DNA of 64,000 bases from Nocardioides sp. Iso805N (GCF_000364605.1 NZ_KB822576.1:434001-498000), one strand, 5' to 3'. Counted from the first letter of the stretch, positions 18,918 to 29,415 are shown. Program-made: numbers and translations. The notes: generated from the sequence alone by a model not told the origin.

Positions 18918-19012
18918 CGAGTCGGGAGTTCTGCAGCACCGGTTCGGAAGTCACACCGCCGAGCCGCCAGAGAAACTGGCGACTCGGCGATGCGAAACTC
19001 CCGATTCGATGG
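18918..19012. repeat. Nested inverted repeat in the infB-rbfA gap
   Basis: The outer arms pair CGAGTCGGGAGTT with AACTCCCGATTCG (one mismatch). Inside lies a second hairpin, CGCCGAG-CCGCCAG with CTGGCGACTCGGCG, around an AGAAA loop. The whole 95-nt element fills the gap between infB and rbfA and could terminate or attenuate the operon, or mark an mRNA processing site. Confidence 0.6.
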
Positions 19013-19014
19013 CG

Positions 19015-21939
19015 TCAGCCGCGCGGGATCTCCACCATCTCGAACGCCTCGACGATGTCGCCGTCCTTGATGTCCTGGAAGTTGCGCAGCACCAGACCAC
19101 ACTCGAAGCCCTCGCGAACCTCGGCCGCGTCGTCCTTCTCCCGCTTGAGCGAGGCCAAGTCGAGGTTGTCGGCGATCGTCTTACCATCGCGGATGACCCG
19201 GACCTTGGCGTTGCGTCGGATCACGCCGCCGATGACCATACAACCGGCGATGTTGCCGACCTTGGAGCTGCGGAAGATCGCACGGATCTCCGCCTGGCCC
19301 AGGGTGCGCTCCTCGTACTCCGGCTTGAGCATGCCCTTGAGCGCAGCCTCGATCTCCTCGATGGCCTGGTAGATGACCGTGTAGTAACGGATCTCCACGC
19401 CCTCGCGGTCGGCCATCTCGGTCGCCTTGCCCTGCGGGCGGACGTTGAAGCCGATGATGATCGCGTCGGAGGCAGCAGCCAGGTCGACGTTGGTCTCGGT
19501 GATCGCACCGACACCGCGGTCGATGACGCGGATCGAGACCTCGTCGCCACCCACGTCGATCTTCGCCAGGGCGTCCTCGAGAGCCTCGACCGAACCGGAC
19601 ACGTCGCCCTTGAGGATGAGGTTGAGCTCCTGGCTCTCGCCCTTCTCCATGGAAGCCATGAAGTCCTCGAGCGTACGCCGCACGCGCCGCTTGGCCTGCA
19701 TGGCCGCACGCTCGCGCGCCTCGCGCTTCTCGGCGATCTGACGGGCCATCCGGTCGTCCTCGACGACCAGGAAGGTCTGCCCCGCACCCGGGACCGCCGA
19801 GAGACCCAGCACCATCGCCGGGCGGGCCGGCGTGGCCTCGGTGAGCTCGTTGCCGTACTCGTCGAGCATCGCTCGGACACGACCGAAGGCCGGACCGGCG
19901 ACGATCGAGTCGCCGACGCGCAGCGTGCCGCGCTGGACCAGCACCGTGGCCACCGGACCGCGACCGCGGTCGAGGTGGGCCTCGATGACCAGACCCTGGG
20001 CATCCTGCGTCGGGTTGGCCCGCAGGTCGAGCGAGGCGTCGGCCGTCAGGACGATCGCCTCGAGCAGCTTGTCAAGGTTGAGGTTCGACTTCGCGGAGAC
20101 GTCGACGAACATCGCGTCGCCGCCGTACTCCTCGGGCACCAGGCCGTACTCGGTCAGCTGGCCACGGACCTTGGTCGGGTCCGCCTCCGGCTTGTCGATC
20201 TTGTTGACCGCGACCACGATCGGGACACCTGCGGCCTTGGCGTGGTTGAGCGCCTCGACCGTCTGCGGCATCACGCCGTCGTCGGCAGCGACCACGAGGA
20301 CCGCGATGTCGGAGGACTGCGAGCCGCGGGCACGCATGGCGGTGAACGCCTCGTGACCCGGGGTGTCGATGAAGGTGATCTTGCGCTCGTTGCCGTCGAC
20401 CTCGGTGGCCACCTGGTAGGCACCGATGTGCTGGGTGATGCCACCTGCCTCGCCCGCGACGACGTTGGCGTTGCGCAGCGCGTCGAGGAGCTTGGTCTTA
20501 CCGTGGTCGACGTGACCCATGACGGTCACGACCGGCGGACGGACCGCCAGGTCGGACTCGTCGCCCTCGTCACCGAACTCGATGTCGAAGGACTCGAGCA
20601 GCTCGCGGTCCTCGTCCTCGGGCGAGACGACCTGGACGACGTAGTTGAGCTCCTCGCCGAGCAGCTCGAACGTCTCGTCGCCCACGGACTGGGTCGCCGT
20701 GACCATCTCGCCGAGGCTGAAGAGCATCTGGACGAGCTGAGCAGCGTCGACGTTGATCCGCTCGGCGAAGTCGGTCAGCGAGGCGCCACGCGGCAGGCGA
20801 ACGGTCTCGCCGTTGCCCTTGCGGACGCGGATGCCGCCGATCGTCGGGGCCTCCATGGCCTCGAACTCCATGCGACGGGCACGCTTCGACTTGCGGCCAC
20901 GACGCGAGGGACCTCCGGCTCGGCCGAACGCGCCCTGGGTCGAGCCGCGCTGGCCGGGACGGCCACCGCCGCCACCGGGGCGACCGCCACCGGCGGGACC
21001 ACCGGCACCGGCACCGGCCGGCGCACCAAAGCGCCCACCGCCGCCGCCCGGAGCGCCACCGCGACCCGGCGCACCGCCGGGACGACCGGCACCGCCGCCG
21101 CCCTGACCCGGACGACCCGGAGCACCGGGACGGCCCGGAGCACCACCGGGACGGGCACCGAACGCGGCCGGCGACTTCGGCATCATCGCCGGGTTGGGAC
21201 GCGGCATGCCCGGACGCGGAGCGGCGCCGCCACCCTCGCGGGCGGCTGCAGGACGCGGCGGGCGCTGGTCGCCCGGAGTGCCGCCGCCGGTCGGCGCACC
21301 GGCGCCACCGTCACGCGGACCCGGGGCGGAGCGACGACCCATGCCCTGGCTGGAGGAGAACGGGTTGTTGCCCGGACGCGGCGCGCCGGGCTTGCCGACC
21401 GGACGGGGTCCCGGCGACGGAGCCTTGGGCGACGGGGCCTTCGGCGCCGGTGCCGCCGGCGTGGCCGAGGCAGCCGGTGCGGCGGGCGCCGCCGGGGCAG
21501 GCTTGGGAGCCGCCGGCGCAGGCGCGGCTGCTGCCGGGGCCGGAGCCTCGGCGGCGGCACGCGGACCCGGCTTGGGGCCCGGGCGCGGTGCGGACGGAGC
21601 GGCGGGAGCTGCCGATGCGGGCTGCGCAGGAGCCGCGGCCTCAGGGGCTGCGGCAGCCGGGGCCGCCTTGGCAGCCTCGGCAGGCTTGTCCGCAACCTTC
21701 TCGGCGGGCTTCTCGGCCGGCTTGGCGGCAGGTGTCTGCTCAGCCTTCGCCGGCTTCTCCGGCGCCTGCTGGGCCTGAAGCTCGGCGGCGTAGGTCGCCT
21801 CGAACTTCTTCACCGCCGGCAGCTCGATGCTGGAGGAGGCAGTCTTGGCGAACTCGCCGATAGCGCTCAGCTTCTCCAGCGCGTCCTTGCTGGTGATGCC
21901 GTACTGCTTCGCGAGTTCGGAAACTCGGGTCTTGGCCAC
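19015..21939 (-). CDS. infB: Translation initiation factor IF-2
   Basis: IF-2 is the GTPase that delivers initiator tRNA to the 30S subunit. The 974-residue protein has an IF2_N domain (1-50, [18 protein letters not shown]), a long Ala/Pro/Gly-rich linker (about 55-345) with GGRPGG-type runs, a second IF2_N region near 380 and the GTPase domain starting at MGHVDHGKT (474-482), with NKID further on. The GTG start is fixed by a strong GAAGGAG site 5 nt upstream. The long linker is typical of actinobacterial IF-2. Confidence 0.98.
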   Translation of the reverse strand: MAKTRVSELAKQYGITSKDALEKLSAIGEFAKTASSSIELPAVKKFEATYAAELQAQQAPEKPAKAEQTPAAKPAEKPAEKVADKPAEAAKAAPAAAAPEAAAPAQPASAAPAAPSAPRPGPKPGPRAAAEAPAPAAAAPAPAAPKPAPAAPAAPAASATPAAPAPKAPSPKAPSPGPRPVGKPGAPRPGNNPFSSSQGMGRRSAPGPRDGGAGAPTGGGTPGDQRPPRPAAAREGGGAAPRPGMPRPNPAMMPKSPAAFGARPGGAPGRPGAPGRPGQGGGGAGRPGGAPGRGGAPGGGGGRFGAPAGAGAGGPAGGGRPGGGGGRPGQRGSTQGAFGRAGGPSRRGRKSKRARRMEFEAMEAPTIGGIRVRKGNGETVRLPRGASLTDFAERINVDAAQLVQMLFSLGEMVTATQSVGDETFELLGEELNYVVQVVSPEDEDRELLESFDIEFGDEGDESDLAVRPPVVTVMGHVDHGKTKLLDALRNANVVAGEAGGITQHIGAYQVATEVDGNERKITFIDTPGHEAFTAMRARGSQSSDIAVLVVAADDGVMPQTVEALNHAKAAGVPIVVAVNKIDKPEADPTKVRGQLTEYGLVPEEYGGDAMFVDVSAKSNLNLDKLLEAIVLTADASLDLRANPTQDAQGLVIEAHLDRGRGPVATVLVQRGTLRVGDSIVAGPAFGRVRAMLDEYGNELTEATPARPAMVLGLSAVPGAGQTFLVVEDDRMARQIAEKREARERAAMQAKRRVRRTLEDFMASMEKGESQELNLILKGDVSGSVEALEDALAKIDVGGDEVSIRVIDRGVGAITETNVDLAAASDAIIIGFNVRPQGKATEMADREGVEIRYYTVIYQAIEEIEAALKGMLKPEYEERTLGQAEIRAIFRSSKVGNIAGCMVIGGVIRRNAKVRVIRDGKTIADNLDLASLKREKDDAAEVREGFECGLVLRNFQDIKDGDIVEAFEMVEIPRG

Positions 21940-22047
21940 AATTCTCCTTCTGGCCTCAAGACCCGGGTCGGGTATTTCTCGAGACCGTTAGTGGTTGGTG
22001 CTGTGTGAACAGCGGAGGGGGCTCATCGCGAGATACTCATCGAGTGC

Positions 22048-22374
22048 TCATGAGCTTTTGCTCCAGTTCCTGGTCGTATCCATCACGGTCTTCGAGTCGA
22101 GGTACGTTCCCACGGCCGCCGCACTGATCCCGCCCTCGCACCGGAGTGCTCGGGCGAACGCCTTGCGCCGTACCGCGAGGTCGTAGCACTCGGTGCTGGG
22201 GTGCAGATGCGCCCCGCGACCGGGTGCGGTGGCTGTCGGATCAGGGAGGATGGCCTGGCGGCCGTCCACGAGACCCACGGTCACCCGCAACAACTCGCAT
22301 TTGGCGGCCCGGCCCCGACAACCGACACAGGTCCGGACAGGTCCGGGGAGAGTCGAGTCGTCAGGGAGTGCCAC
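22048..22374 (-). CDS. ylxR: YlxR family (DUF448) RNA-binding protein
   Basis: A 108-residue YlxR protein. The signature PVRTCVGCRGRAAK (about residues 12-25) and the basic GRGAHLHPSTECYDLAVRRKAFARALR block match the family. YlxR proteins bind RNA and have been linked to RNase P regulation and nucleoid functions. Its position between nusA and infB is the conserved one. The start is uncertain: GTG and an adjacent upstream TTG are both possible and neither has a good ribosome-binding site, so translation may depend on nusA read-through. Confidence 0.88.
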   Translation of the reverse strand: MALPDDSTLPGPVRTCVGCRGRAAKCELLRVTVGLVDGRQAILPDPTATAPGRGAHLHPSTECYDLAVRRKAFARALRCEGGISAAAVGTYLDSKTVMDTTRNWSKSS

Positions 22375-22459
22375 CAAGGAGAAACTCTACCGCCTCGAGC
22401 CAGCCGTTACCGAACCGGGACCGACTCGGCCCCGGCTCGAGCACGTACTCAGCCCAGGC

Positions 22460-23437
22460 TCAGGCCCCGGTCGACTCCTCATCACTGCGGATGTCGATCC
22501 GCCAGCCGGTCAGGCGCGCGGCCAGGCGGGCGTTCTGGCCCTCCTTGCCGATCGCCAGCGACAGCTGATAGTCGGGTACGACGACGCGCGCCGACCTGGT
22601 GGCCGGATCGACGATCTCGACAGAGTTGACCCGCGCCGGAGAGAGCGCGCTGGCGATCATCGAGGCCGGGTCCTCAGACCAGTCGACGATGTCGATCTTC
22701 TCGCCGTGCAGCTCGGTCATGATCTGGCGCACGCGCTGACCCATCGGGCCGATGCAGGCGCCCTTGGCGTTGACGCCCGGGACCGCTGCGCGCACCGCGA
22801 TCTTGGTGCGGTGCCCGGCCTCGCGGGCGATCGCCGCGATCTCGACGGAGCCGTCCGCAATCTCGGGGACCTCGAAGGCGAACAGCTTCTTGACCAGGTT
22901 CGGGTGGCTGCGCGAAAGCGTGATCTGCGGGCCCCGCATGCCCTTGCGCACGCTCATCACCAGGCACTTGATCCGGGTGCCGTGGTCGTAGCGCTCGCCC
23001 GGGACGCGCTCGCTGACCGGCAGCAGCGCCTCCAGCTTGCCGAGGTCGACCATCACGTCGTCGGGGTTGCGACCCTGCTGGATCACGCCCGAGATGATGT
23101 CGCCCTCCTTGCCGGAGAACTCACCGAACCTGACCTCGTCCTCGGCGTCGCGAAGCCGCTGCAGAACGATCTGCCGGGCGGTGGTCGCGGCGATGCGGCC
23201 GAAGCCCGCCGGGGTGTCGTCGTACTCGCCGATCTGGTTGCCCTCGTCGTCGAGCTCCGCGGCCAGCACACGCACGTGCCCGCTCTTGCGGTCCAGCTCG
23301 ACTCGCGCCTTCTGCTGAGCGCCCGAAGTCTTGTGGTAGGCCGTCAGCAGGCCCTGCTCGATCGCCTCGACGAGCACGTCGAAGGAGATCTCCCGCTCGC
23401 GCTCCAGCATCCGCAGGATGCTCAGGTCGATGTCCAT
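22460..23437 (-). CDS. nusA: Transcription termination/antitermination protein NusA
   Basis: NusA binds RNA polymerase and nascent RNA to control pausing, termination and antitermination. The 325-residue protein has the N-terminal domain (1-110), S1 domain (about 115-180) and two KH domains (about 200-320; [17 protein letters not shown]). It lacks the C-terminal acidic repeats of E. coli NusA, as usual in actinobacteria. The ATG overlaps the rimP stop by one base (TGATG). Confidence 0.97.
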   Translation of the reverse strand: MDIDLSILRMLEREREISFDVLVEAIEQGLLTAYHKTSGAQQKARVELDRKSGHVRVLAAELDDEGNQIGEYDDTPAGFGRIAATTARQIVLQRLRDAEDEVRFGEFSGKEGDIISGVIQQGRNPDDVMVDLGKLEALLPVSERVPGERYDHGTRIKCLVMSVRKGMRGPQITLSRSHPNLVKKLFAFEVPEIADGSVEIAAIAREAGHRTKIAVRAAVPGVNAKGACIGPMGQRVRQIMTELHGEKIDIVDWSEDPASMIASALSPARVNSVEIVDPATRSARVVVPDYQLSLAIGKEGQNARLAARLTGWRIDIRSDEESTGA

Positions 23438-23913
23438 CAGTCGTCACTCTCGATCTTCTTGAATTCGATCTGCACCAGCGCCTTCGCGATGTCCGCGTAG
23501 CGCAGGGCGCGCGGGTCACCCTCCACGTCGAGGGTGACCTCCTCTTCGTCGGACGCGCCGATCCGGCCCGTCTCGACCTCCCCCTCGACCAGCGTCACCT
23601 TGACCAGGCGACCCTTGTTGCGGCGCCAGTGGCGCGGCAGGGTCAGCGGCCGGTCCACCCCGCGCGAGGTGACCTCGAGGGTGTAGGGCAACTCCCCCAG
23701 GACATCGGACTCGTCCAGGATGTCGTTGATCGCAGTCGTCGCATCGGCGACGTCGTCGAGGGTGACCCCACCGTCCTTGTCGACGGCGATTCGCAGCACG
23801 CGACGCTTGCCGGCCGGGGTGAGCTCGATCGCCTCGATGTCGAGGCTCAGGGCTCGCAGTCGGTCGGCGAGGGCGGCTTCAATTCGCGACTCCGTCGCGC
23901 CAGGTCCGCTCAT
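23437..23913 (-). CDS. rimP: Ribosome maturation factor RimP
   Basis: RimP assists 30S assembly around S19 and the 16S 3' domain. The 158-residue protein has the N-terminal domain with [15 protein letters not shown] (about 40-55), the [15 protein letters not shown] motif (about 80-94) and a C-terminal SH3-like domain. The ATG start has a consensus GGAGGGA ribosome-binding site. It is the first gene of the rimP-nusA-ylxR-infB-rbfA-truB-ribF run. Confidence 0.95.
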   Translation of the reverse strand: MSGPGATESRIEAALADRLRALSLDIEAIELTPAGKRRVLRIAVDKDGGVTLDDVADATTAINDILDESDVLGELPYTLEVTSRGVDRPLTLPRHWRRNKGRLVKVTLVEGEVETGRIGASDEEEVTLDVEGDPRALRYADIAKALVQIEFKKIESDD

Positions 23914-23991
23914 GGGTCGTCCCTCCTGTGATCCTGTTGTGGGGTGCAGTTGTGAGGCATCACCCTACCGGGTCGAAGGGGGTGGAACCGA

Positions 23992-23997
23992 TAAGGT
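23992..23997 (+). promoter_or_regulatory. Leaderless -10 box for the lipoprotein-DUF4439 pair
   Basis: TAAGGT on the plus strand, 6 nt before the GTG start of the lipoprotein gene, matching the leaderless pattern seen elsewhere in the window. Confidence 0.4.
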
Positions 23998-24003
23998 CGG
24001 AGC

Positions 24004-24498
24004 GTGACGCCGCCGACTCCTGCCCTTTCCCGGCGGGCCACTCTAGGCCTGGCCGCGGCGCCGCTGGCGCTGTTCCTCACCGGTTGCTCCGGGGGCGAGG
24101 CGAAGGACCGGCTGGACGCGACGGCCGACCGGTTGCAGGCTCCACGCAGCACCCCACCGGCCCCGGCCAACCCCGACCAGCCGCTGGTCGACGAGGTCGT
24201 CACGGCCATCGCCGACCTGCGCGCGACGCTGCTACCGCATCGCTCGGAGGCATCGGTCATCGACGACCTCGTCCGGCTGCACGCCAGCCACCTCAGGTCC
24301 CTCGATGCCGCGTCGGCGCCGGGCACGCCCGCCACGCTCGGCTCCGGTGCCGTGCTCGAGCAGATCGATTCCCGGGAGCGGGCACTCAGCAGCCTGCTCG
24401 CCACCAAGGCCTCGACGGCGCACGACGGCGGGCTCGCCCGGCTGCTGGGCTCGATGAGCGCGGCGATCGCTCAGCGCACGACAGGCGGGCTGGCATGA
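24004..24498 (+). CDS. Small lipoprotein of unknown function, partner of DUF4439 protein
   Basis: A 164-residue protein with a Tat-like or Sec N-terminus (SRRATLGLAAAPLALFL) ending in the lipobox LTGC, so the mature protein is anchored through cysteine 27 or so. The rest is a helical, Ala/Leu-rich domain without a recognisable enzymatic motif. It overlaps the next gene as ATGA, so the two are coupled. Helical lipoproteins paired with DUF4439 proteins are, as far as I recall, recurrent next to rimP in this group. Function unknown. Confidence 0.7.
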   Translation: MTPPTPALSRRATLGLAAAPLALFLTGCSGGEAKDRLDATADRLQAPRSTPPAPANPDQPLVDEVVTAIADLRATLLPHRSEASVIDDLVRLHASHLRSLDAASAPGTPATLGSGAVLEQIDSRERALSSLLATKASTAHDGGLARLLGSMSAAIAQRTTGGLA

Positions 24499-24917
24499 GT
24501 GACGATGCCCTGATCGCGGTGCTGCGGACCGCACTGTCGGGCGAGCACGCCGCCGTCTACCTCTTCGCCGCCCTGAGCACCCGTACGACGCCCGGCGCGC
24601 TCGCCGGCTCGTTGCGCGGGGCCTACGACTTCCACCGTGCCGCCCGCGACATCCTGGCCGAGCGGTTGGCTGCTCTCGGCGACTCCGCTCCCCCGGGCGC
24701 CGCGCCGGCCTACGACCTGCCGGACGGGCTGGGCTCGGCGGCCGGAGTCAGCGCAGCCGCGCTCGCAGCCGAGCAGAGCTCCGCTGGAGGGTATGGCGAC
24801 CTCGTGGCTGCCACCACGGGCTCCGACCGATCCCGGTCGATCGCATGGCTCAGCGCGACCGCAGTGCGTGAGTTGCACTTCGGCGGCACGCCGTCCGATC
24901 TGCCCGGCATCGCCTGA
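24495..24917 (+). CDS. DUF4439 ferritin-like domain protein
   Basis: A 140-residue four-helix, ferritin-like protein of the DUF4439 family. Candidate metal or structural residues on the first two helices are visible (GEHAAVYLFAAL near residues 15-26, and DFHRAARD near 50). No signal peptide, so it is cytosolic. The family function is unknown. The ATG overlaps the stop of the lipoprotein gene, which suggests the two products act together across or at the membrane. Confidence 0.75.
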   Translation: MSDDALIAVLRTALSGEHAAVYLFAALSTRTTPGALAGSLRGAYDFHRAARDILAERLAALGDSAPPGAAPAYDLPDGLGSAAGVSAAALAAEQSSAGGYGDLVAATTGSDRSRSIAWLSATAVRELHFGGTPSDLPGIA

Positions 24918-25286
24918 TCGCTGCCGATCGCGGCTGCCTCGAAAACGAGGCTCGCGCGTCGGTTGGCCACGAGGAACTCCCGAGACGTCCCCCGGGGCCA
25001 ACCGGCGCGCGAACACCTTGCAGGCCTGGACACGTGGGCCTGGCGGAGCTCCGGAGAATATGGAGTGTGGGGGATCAACGGCGCCCCGCATGCACAAGTC
25101 TGCAATGACGAGGGCCGACGCCGATAGAGCGCGGGTGCTTCACCTCTGTGCACTGCATAAAGTTGCAAATCACACGGCGGCCGTCCCAGCAGTCGTCGAC
25201 AGCACGACGCCGGCACGACGACCGAGGTCGTCGTGCCGGCGTCGAAGGCCGGGATCGGTGGCGCGGGCTCGGTGGCGCGGGCTCGC
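24918..25286. other. Intergenic region with three hairpins between DUF4439 gene and proS
   Basis: 369 nt without a convincing gene. It holds a small hairpin (GCCTCG-AAAA-CGAGGC, 24936-24951) 18 nt after the DUF4439 stop; a 16-bp inverted repeat with one mismatch flanking a 27-nt loop (24953-24968 with 24996-25011); and the proS terminator. The stretch at about 25140-25180 is noticeably AT-richer than its surroundings (for example GCATAAAGTTGCAAATC). Short reading frames cross it but show no coding bias. Confidence 0.6.
25205..25244. terminator. Terminator of proS
   Basis: Perfect 18-19 bp inverted repeat with a minimal loop, 43 nt past the proS stop on the minus strand. No U tract. It is among the strongest hairpins in the window and may serve both directions. 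Confidence 0.8.
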
Positions 25287-27053
25287 TCAGCCCCTCACCA
25301 GGGCGGTGAGATGTGCGACCACGTCGCCGACCGCGACGTCGGTCTTCTCGCCGCTGCGACGGTCCTTGACCTCGATCACGCCATCGGCCAGTCCGCGACC
25401 GATGGTCACGATCGTCGGTACGCCGATCAGCTCGGCATCCTTGAACTTCACCCCGGGGCTGACCTTCTCGCGGTCGTCGAGCAGAACGTCGAGACCCTCG
25501 GCGCTGAGCTCGCCGGCCAGGCGTGCCGCGGTATCGAAGACGACCTGGTCCTTGCCCGTCGCGACCAGGTGCAGGTCGTAGGGCGCGATGTTGCGCGGCC
25601 AGCACAGCCCGATCTCGTCCAGCGTGCCCTCGGCAACCGCGGCCACCGCACGCGTCACGCCGACGCCGTAGGAGCCCATCGTGACCGTCTGGAGCTTGCC
25701 GTTGACATCCAGCACCTGGAGGCCGAGAGCCTCGGCGTACTTCTTGCCGAGCTGGAACACGTGGCCCATCTCGATGCCCTTCGCGGTCTCCAGGGTGCCC
25801 TCGGTGCAGTTGGGGCAGGCGTCGCCGTCGCGGACGTCGGCGGCCTCGATGGTGCCGTCGGGGGTGAAGTCCCGACCGGCGACCAGGTCCAGGACGTGCC
25901 TGCCGGGCTCGTTGGCCCCGGTCACCCAGGAGGTGCCGGTGACCACGCGCGGGTCGACCAGGTAGCGGACCCCGCTCCGGGACTCCTCACCGAGCGCTTC
26001 GGGACCGATGTAGCCCTTGACCAGCTCGGGGTGCTTGCGCAGCTCCTCGTCGGTCATCGGCGCGACCTCGATCGGCTCGAGCTGGCCCTCGAGACGCTTG
26101 GTGTCGACCTCGCGGTCGCCGGGCAGGCCGATGGCCAGCGGCTCGGTGGTGCCGTCCGGGTGCTTGAGCGTGAGCAGAACGTTCTTGAGCGTGTCGCCCG
26201 CGGCCCACGGCCGGTCGGAACGGGGGTGCTGCTCGTTGAGCAGCGCGACCAACGACTCGATGGTGGGTGTGGCGGGCGTGTCCTCCACGTGCGCGGCGGT
26301 CAGCCCCTCGACCGTCCCAGCCTCGGGCGTCCGGACCGCGACCGCCTCCACGTTGGCGGCGTAGTCGCAGTGGGTGCAGCGGACGTAGGTGTCCTCGCCG
26401 ACATCGGCCTTGGCCAGGAACTCCTCCGACTTCGAGCCGCCCATCGCGCCGGCGGTCGCCTTCACGATCGCGTAGTCGAAGCCGAGCTGGTCGAAGATCC
26501 GGACGTAGGCGTTGCGGTGCGCCTGGTAGGAGGCCTCCAGGCCGGCCTCGTCGATGTCGAAGGAGTAGGAGTCCTTCATGGTGAACTCGCGGCCGCGCAG
26601 CAGACCGGCACGAGGACGCGCCTCGTCGCGGTACTTGGTCTGGATCTGGTAGAGGCTCAGCGGCAGGTCCTTGTAGGAGCTGTACATGTCCTTGACCAGG
26701 AGGGTGAACATCTCCTCGTGGGTCGGCCCGAGGAGGTAGTCGGCGTCCTTGCGATCCTTGAGTCGGAAGATGCCGTCGCCGTACTCGGTCCAGCGGTTGG
26801 TCGCCTCGTAGGGCTCGCGAGGCAGCAGCGCCGGGAACGACACCTCCTGCGCGCCGATGGAGTCCATCTCCGTGCGGATGATGTGCTCGACGTTGCGCAG
26901 CACCCGCAGCCCCAGAGGCAGCCAGGTGTAGATGCCCGGTGCGGCGCGCCGGATGTAGCCGGCGCGGATCAGGAGCTTGTGACTCGCGACCTCGGCTTCG
27001 GCCGGGTCCTCCCGCAGGGTCCGCAGGAACAGGGTCGACATCCGGGCCAGCAT
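25287..27053 (-). CDS. proS: Prolyl-tRNA synthetase (bacterial type)
   Basis: ProRS charges tRNA-Pro. The 588-residue class II enzyme starts [20 protein letters not shown] and shows motif 1 in the helix after [12 protein letters not shown], motif 2 ([20 protein letters not shown], about 135-155), the bacterial editing insertion (about 220-400) and motif 3 ([13 protein letters not shown]). Start choice is supported by TAGCCT 7 nt before the ATG; an internal ATG four codons later is less likely. Much longer in-frame extensions upstream run antisense through the next gene and are not real. Confidence 0.96.
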   Translation of the reverse strand: MLARMSTLFLRTLREDPAEAEVASHKLLIRAGYIRRAAPGIYTWLPLGLRVLRNVEHIIRTEMDSIGAQEVSFPALLPREPYEATNRWTEYGDGIFRLKDRKDADYLLGPTHEEMFTLLVKDMYSSYKDLPLSLYQIQTKYRDEARPRAGLLRGREFTMKDSYSFDIDEAGLEASYQAHRNAYVRIFDQLGFDYAIVKATAGAMGGSKSEEFLAKADVGEDTYVRCTHCDYAANVEAVAVRTPEAGTVEGLTAAHVEDTPATPTIESLVALLNEQHPRSDRPWAAGDTLKNVLLTLKHPDGTTEPLAIGLPGDREVDTKRLEGQLEPIEVAPMTDEELRKHPELVKGYIGPEALGEESRSGVRYLVDPRVVTGTSWVTGANEPGRHVLDLVAGRDFTPDGTIEAADVRDGDACPNCTEGTLETAKGIEMGHVFQLGKKYAEALGLQVLDVNGKLQTVTMGSYGVGVTRAVAAVAEGTLDEIGLCWPRNIAPYDLHLVATGKDQVVFDTAARLAGELSAEGLDVLLDDREKVSPGVKFKDAELIGVPTIVTIGRGLADGVIEVKDRRSGEKTDVAVGDVVAHLTALVRG

Positions 27054-27060
27054 GGGCAGA

Positions 27061-27066
27061 AGGCTA
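27061..27066 (-). promoter_or_regulatory. Leaderless -10 box for proS
   Basis: TAGCCT on the minus strand with a 7-nt gap to the proS ATG. This decides between the two nearby ATG codons. Confidence 0.55.
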
Positions 27067-27173
27067 CTGTCGCCCGCACACCGGGCGCGAACCGGTTGCG
27101 CGGCGTGGACCGCGCAGAACCCGCCACCCTGACGCCGAGTCATCACTAGGGTGGGCTCCGAGGAGGAGAAGGG

Positions 27174-28142
27174 ATGAGCCGCTTGGAGCAGGATGAGACA
27201 TCCGCCCCCGCCATCGCGCGATCCGGGCTGTCCTGGCGACAGCGCGCCGAGCTGGTCCGCGGTGGTGCTGCCGAGCTGGCCGACGCGCCCGCCCAGGTGG
27301 GGCTCGCCCTGATGCGCGACCTCTTCGAGACCATCCTGCGCACCTCCTTCGACGGGGTGGTGCTGTGCGACCGGGTCAGCGGGGAGTACCTGGAGGTGAG
27401 CGACTCCTACTGTCGGCTCACCGGCTACACGCGCGCCGAGCTGCTCGGCCGCAGCTCGGCCGAGCTCGGTGTGGTGGATCCGTTGAGGATCCGGCAGATC
27501 GCCGAGGCCGACGCCTCGCTCGGGCACGAGGGGATGTACGAGAACACGATCGTCCGGCGCGACGGCCAGGAGCTGGTGGCCGAGTTCACCCACAGCTTCC
27601 TCAAGAACGGCTACACCCTCGTGATGGCGCGCGACGTCACCGCACGCAAGGCACGCGAGGCTTCGCTGCACCGGCTGGCGCTGATGGACGAGCTCACCGG
27701 AGTGCTGAACAGGCGCGGCTTCCGCACCGAGCTCGACGCGGCCCTCGATGTCGCACGGGCAGGACGCGGCGATCTGCACGTCCTCATCGCCGACGCGGAC
27801 AACCTCAAGCAGTTCAACGACGACCTCGGACATGAGTACGGCGACCAGCTGCTCGCCACCACTGCCGTGACGCTGTGCGCCGCGACAGCTCCGCAGGGCG
27901 TGGTCGGCCGACTCGGCGGCGACGAGTTCGCTGCCTTCCTCCCCACGGGGTCGCGCGCTGACGCCGAGGCGATCGTGACGCGGATCCTCGCCGGACTACC
28001 GCAGCATCGGATCGGACCCCCGGACGACGCACGACCGGTCTCGGCGAGCATCGGCCTGGCCTCTGCCTCGGAAGTCGGCTACGAGGCCGACGGGCTGCTC
28101 TCGCTGGCCGACGCCCGGATGTATCACGCCAAGCGGCGCTGA
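27174..28142 (+). CDS. PAS-GGDEF diguanylate cyclase
   Basis: A 322-residue signalling protein. A PAS sensor domain (about 45-155; [31 protein letters not shown]) is followed by a GGDEF domain (about 165-320) with an intact active-site loop (RLGGDEF, 246-252) and the metal/substrate motif [10 protein letters not shown]. It should make cyclic di-GMP. No RxxD inhibitory site is seen immediately before GGDEF. No membrane segment or EAL domain, so the PAS domain probably senses a cytosolic signal. Start has a good GGAGGAG site and a TAGGGT box about 23 nt upstream. Its 3' end overlaps the convergent DoxX gene by 19 nt. Confidence 0.92.
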   Translation: MSRLEQDETSAPAIARSGLSWRQRAELVRGGAAELADAPAQVGLALMRDLFETILRTSFDGVVLCDRVSGEYLEVSDSYCRLTGYTRAELLGRSSAELGVVDPLRIRQIAEADASLGHEGMYENTIVRRDGQELVAEFTHSFLKNGYTLVMARDVTARKAREASLHRLALMDELTGVLNRRGFRTELDAALDVARAGRGDLHVLIADADNLKQFNDDLGHEYGDQLLATTAVTLCAATAPQGVVGRLGGDEFAAFLPTGSRADAEAIVTRILAGLPQHRIGPPDDARPVSASIGLASASEVGYEADGLLSLADARMYHAKRR

Positions 28143-28507
28143 CCACTACCCCGGGCGGCCCGGAGCGCGCCGCGGATGAGCGGCAGCTGCAGGGGCAGCC
28201 GGCCGAACGCCACCGCCTGGACTCCGGGCTTGCCGCGCCTCCGTGCGTCGGCCGCCATCTTGAGGTTGCCGGGGAAGACGCCCACCAGGAGCGCCGCGCT
28301 GGCGTAGCCCGCCCAGCGGCGGGTGGCCGGGATGGCCAGGCCGGCCGCGCAGGCCAACTCCGCGACGCCGCTGGCCAGGATGATCTCGCGGTGTGCGGGC
28401 AGCTGGCGCGGCATCAACGGCTCGAACACCTCGGGCTTGACCAGATGGACGATGCCACTGACCGTGAAGGCGCCGAGGACCAGCTTGGCGTCGATCGGAA
28501 GACTCAT
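28124..28507 (-). CDS. DoxX family membrane protein
   Basis: A 127-residue membrane protein with four hydrophobic helices and the DoxX features: an N-terminal helix with GIVHLVKPEVFEPLMP, ASGVAELACAAGLAIP in the second helix, and WAGYASAALLVGVFPGN. DoxX-like proteins are linked to thiol/redox homeostasis and membrane stress; specific function unknown. The ATG lies 6 nt behind a TAGGGT leaderless box. The gene ends inside the convergent diguanylate cyclase gene. Confidence 0.8.
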   Translation of the reverse strand: MSLPIDAKLVLGAFTVSGIVHLVKPEVFEPLMPRQLPAHREIILASGVAELACAAGLAIPATRRWAGYASAALLVGVFPGNLKMAADARRRGKPGVQAVAFGRLPLQLPLIRGALRAARGSGQRRLA

Positions 28508-28513
28508 GCTGCG

Positions 28514-28519
28514 ACCCTA
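28514..28519 (-). promoter_or_regulatory. Leaderless -10 box for the DoxX gene
   Basis: TAGGGT on the minus strand, 6 nt before the ATG. Confidence 0.45.
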
Positions 28520-28569
28520 GCCAGGAGCCCGAAGCAGGCACATCGGTGGACCGTCCGCCAGCGTCGGTG

Positions 28570-29415
28570 TCAGAACATCACGGTCGCGAAGGTCGCGGTC
28601 TGGCGGAAGCCGACCCGCTCGTACGCCGCCCGCGCCGGCGTGTTCCACTCGTTCACGTACAGCGAGACGGCCGGGGCGATCTCTCGCCGTACGATCTCGG
28701 CGACCGCTGCCATGCCGCGCGTGGCCAGACCCTGGCCGCGGAGGTCGGGGACGACGTAGACGCCCTGGATCTGGGCCGCGTAGGGCGAGGCGCAGGCCAC
28801 CTCGGCCTTGAACACCAGCCGGCCGTGCTCGAACCGCACGAACGACCAGCCGCGACTGATCAGCTGGAGCACGCGGGCTCGGTAGAGCTCTCCCCCACCA
28901 CCGATCTCGGGCGAGACGCCTACCTCCTCGGTGTACATCGCCACACAGGCCGGATAGAGCTCGTCGAAGTCGGCACGGGTTGAGCGGCGCACCAGCGGGT
29001 CGGGCTCCACCACGGGCGGGCCGGTGAGGACCAGGTGCGGCTGCACCCACCGCTGCTCGCGCGGTCGGCCCCAGGAGGCTGCGACGGTGTCCCAGAAAGC
29101 CCGCACCGGCGCGGTCGGCCCGACGAGGGTGGAGACGGAACGGCCCCGCGTCAGCGCACGCTCGGCGAATGCGCGCGCATCCTCCTCGTTCGCCGCGATC
29201 GGGACGAGGTTGGCGCCGACGTGGCAGGCGGCGACCAGGTCGCCGCCGACCCAGCGACCCCACACCTCGCCCCCGAGCCACCGCGGCTCGAGGCTGGTGG
29301 TGCGGGCACGGTAATCGGCGAAGACGTTGACAACCGGATCCGTGGCGGTCAGCTCGAGGAACGCATCCAGATCGGCCGGTCCTAGCGGCCGGATCCCCTG
29401 ACGCATGGTGAGCAT
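28570..29415 (-). CDS. GNAT N-acetyltransferase with N-terminal DUF4081 domain
   Basis: A 281-residue two-domain protein. The N-terminal half is a DUF4081 region (about 8-130) and the C-terminal half a GNAT fold (about 145-281) with the acetyl-CoA loop VYVVPDLRGQGLATRGM and the C-terminal VNEWNTPARAAYERVGF motif. It is a standard neighbour of ispG, rip1 and dxr in actinobacteria; the substrate is not known. The ATG lies 7 nt behind TAGAGT. It follows ispG in the same direction but has this promoter of its own. Confidence 0.88.
   Translation of the reverse strand: MLTMRQGIRPLGPADLDAFLELTATDPVVNVFADYRARTTSLEPRWLGGEVWGRWVGGDLVAACHVGANLVPIAANEEDARAFAERALTRGRSVSTLVGPTAPVRAFWDTVAASWGRPREQRWVQPHLVLTGPPVVEPDPLVRRSTRADFDELYPACVAMYTEEVGVSPEIGGGGELYRARVLQLISRGWSFVRFEHGRLVFKAEVACASPYAAQIQGVYVVPDLRGQGLATRGMAAVAEIVRREIAPAVSLYVNEWNTPARAAYERVGFRQTATFATVMF

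Noticed and set aside
18799..22008. Plus-strand reading frame of about 1,069 codons opposite infB
   Set aside because: Shadow of the infB coding sequence; no domain or start-site support.
24953..25011. The 16-bp inverted repeat with a 27-nt loop as a riboswitch or small RNA
   Set aside because: It has hairpin symmetry but no recognisable riboswitch core or promoter; described only as part of the intergenic region.
25287..27833. ProRS with a 260-residue N-terminal extension
   Set aside because: The extension is antisense to the diguanylate cyclase gene. Family length and a leaderless box fix the start at 27053.
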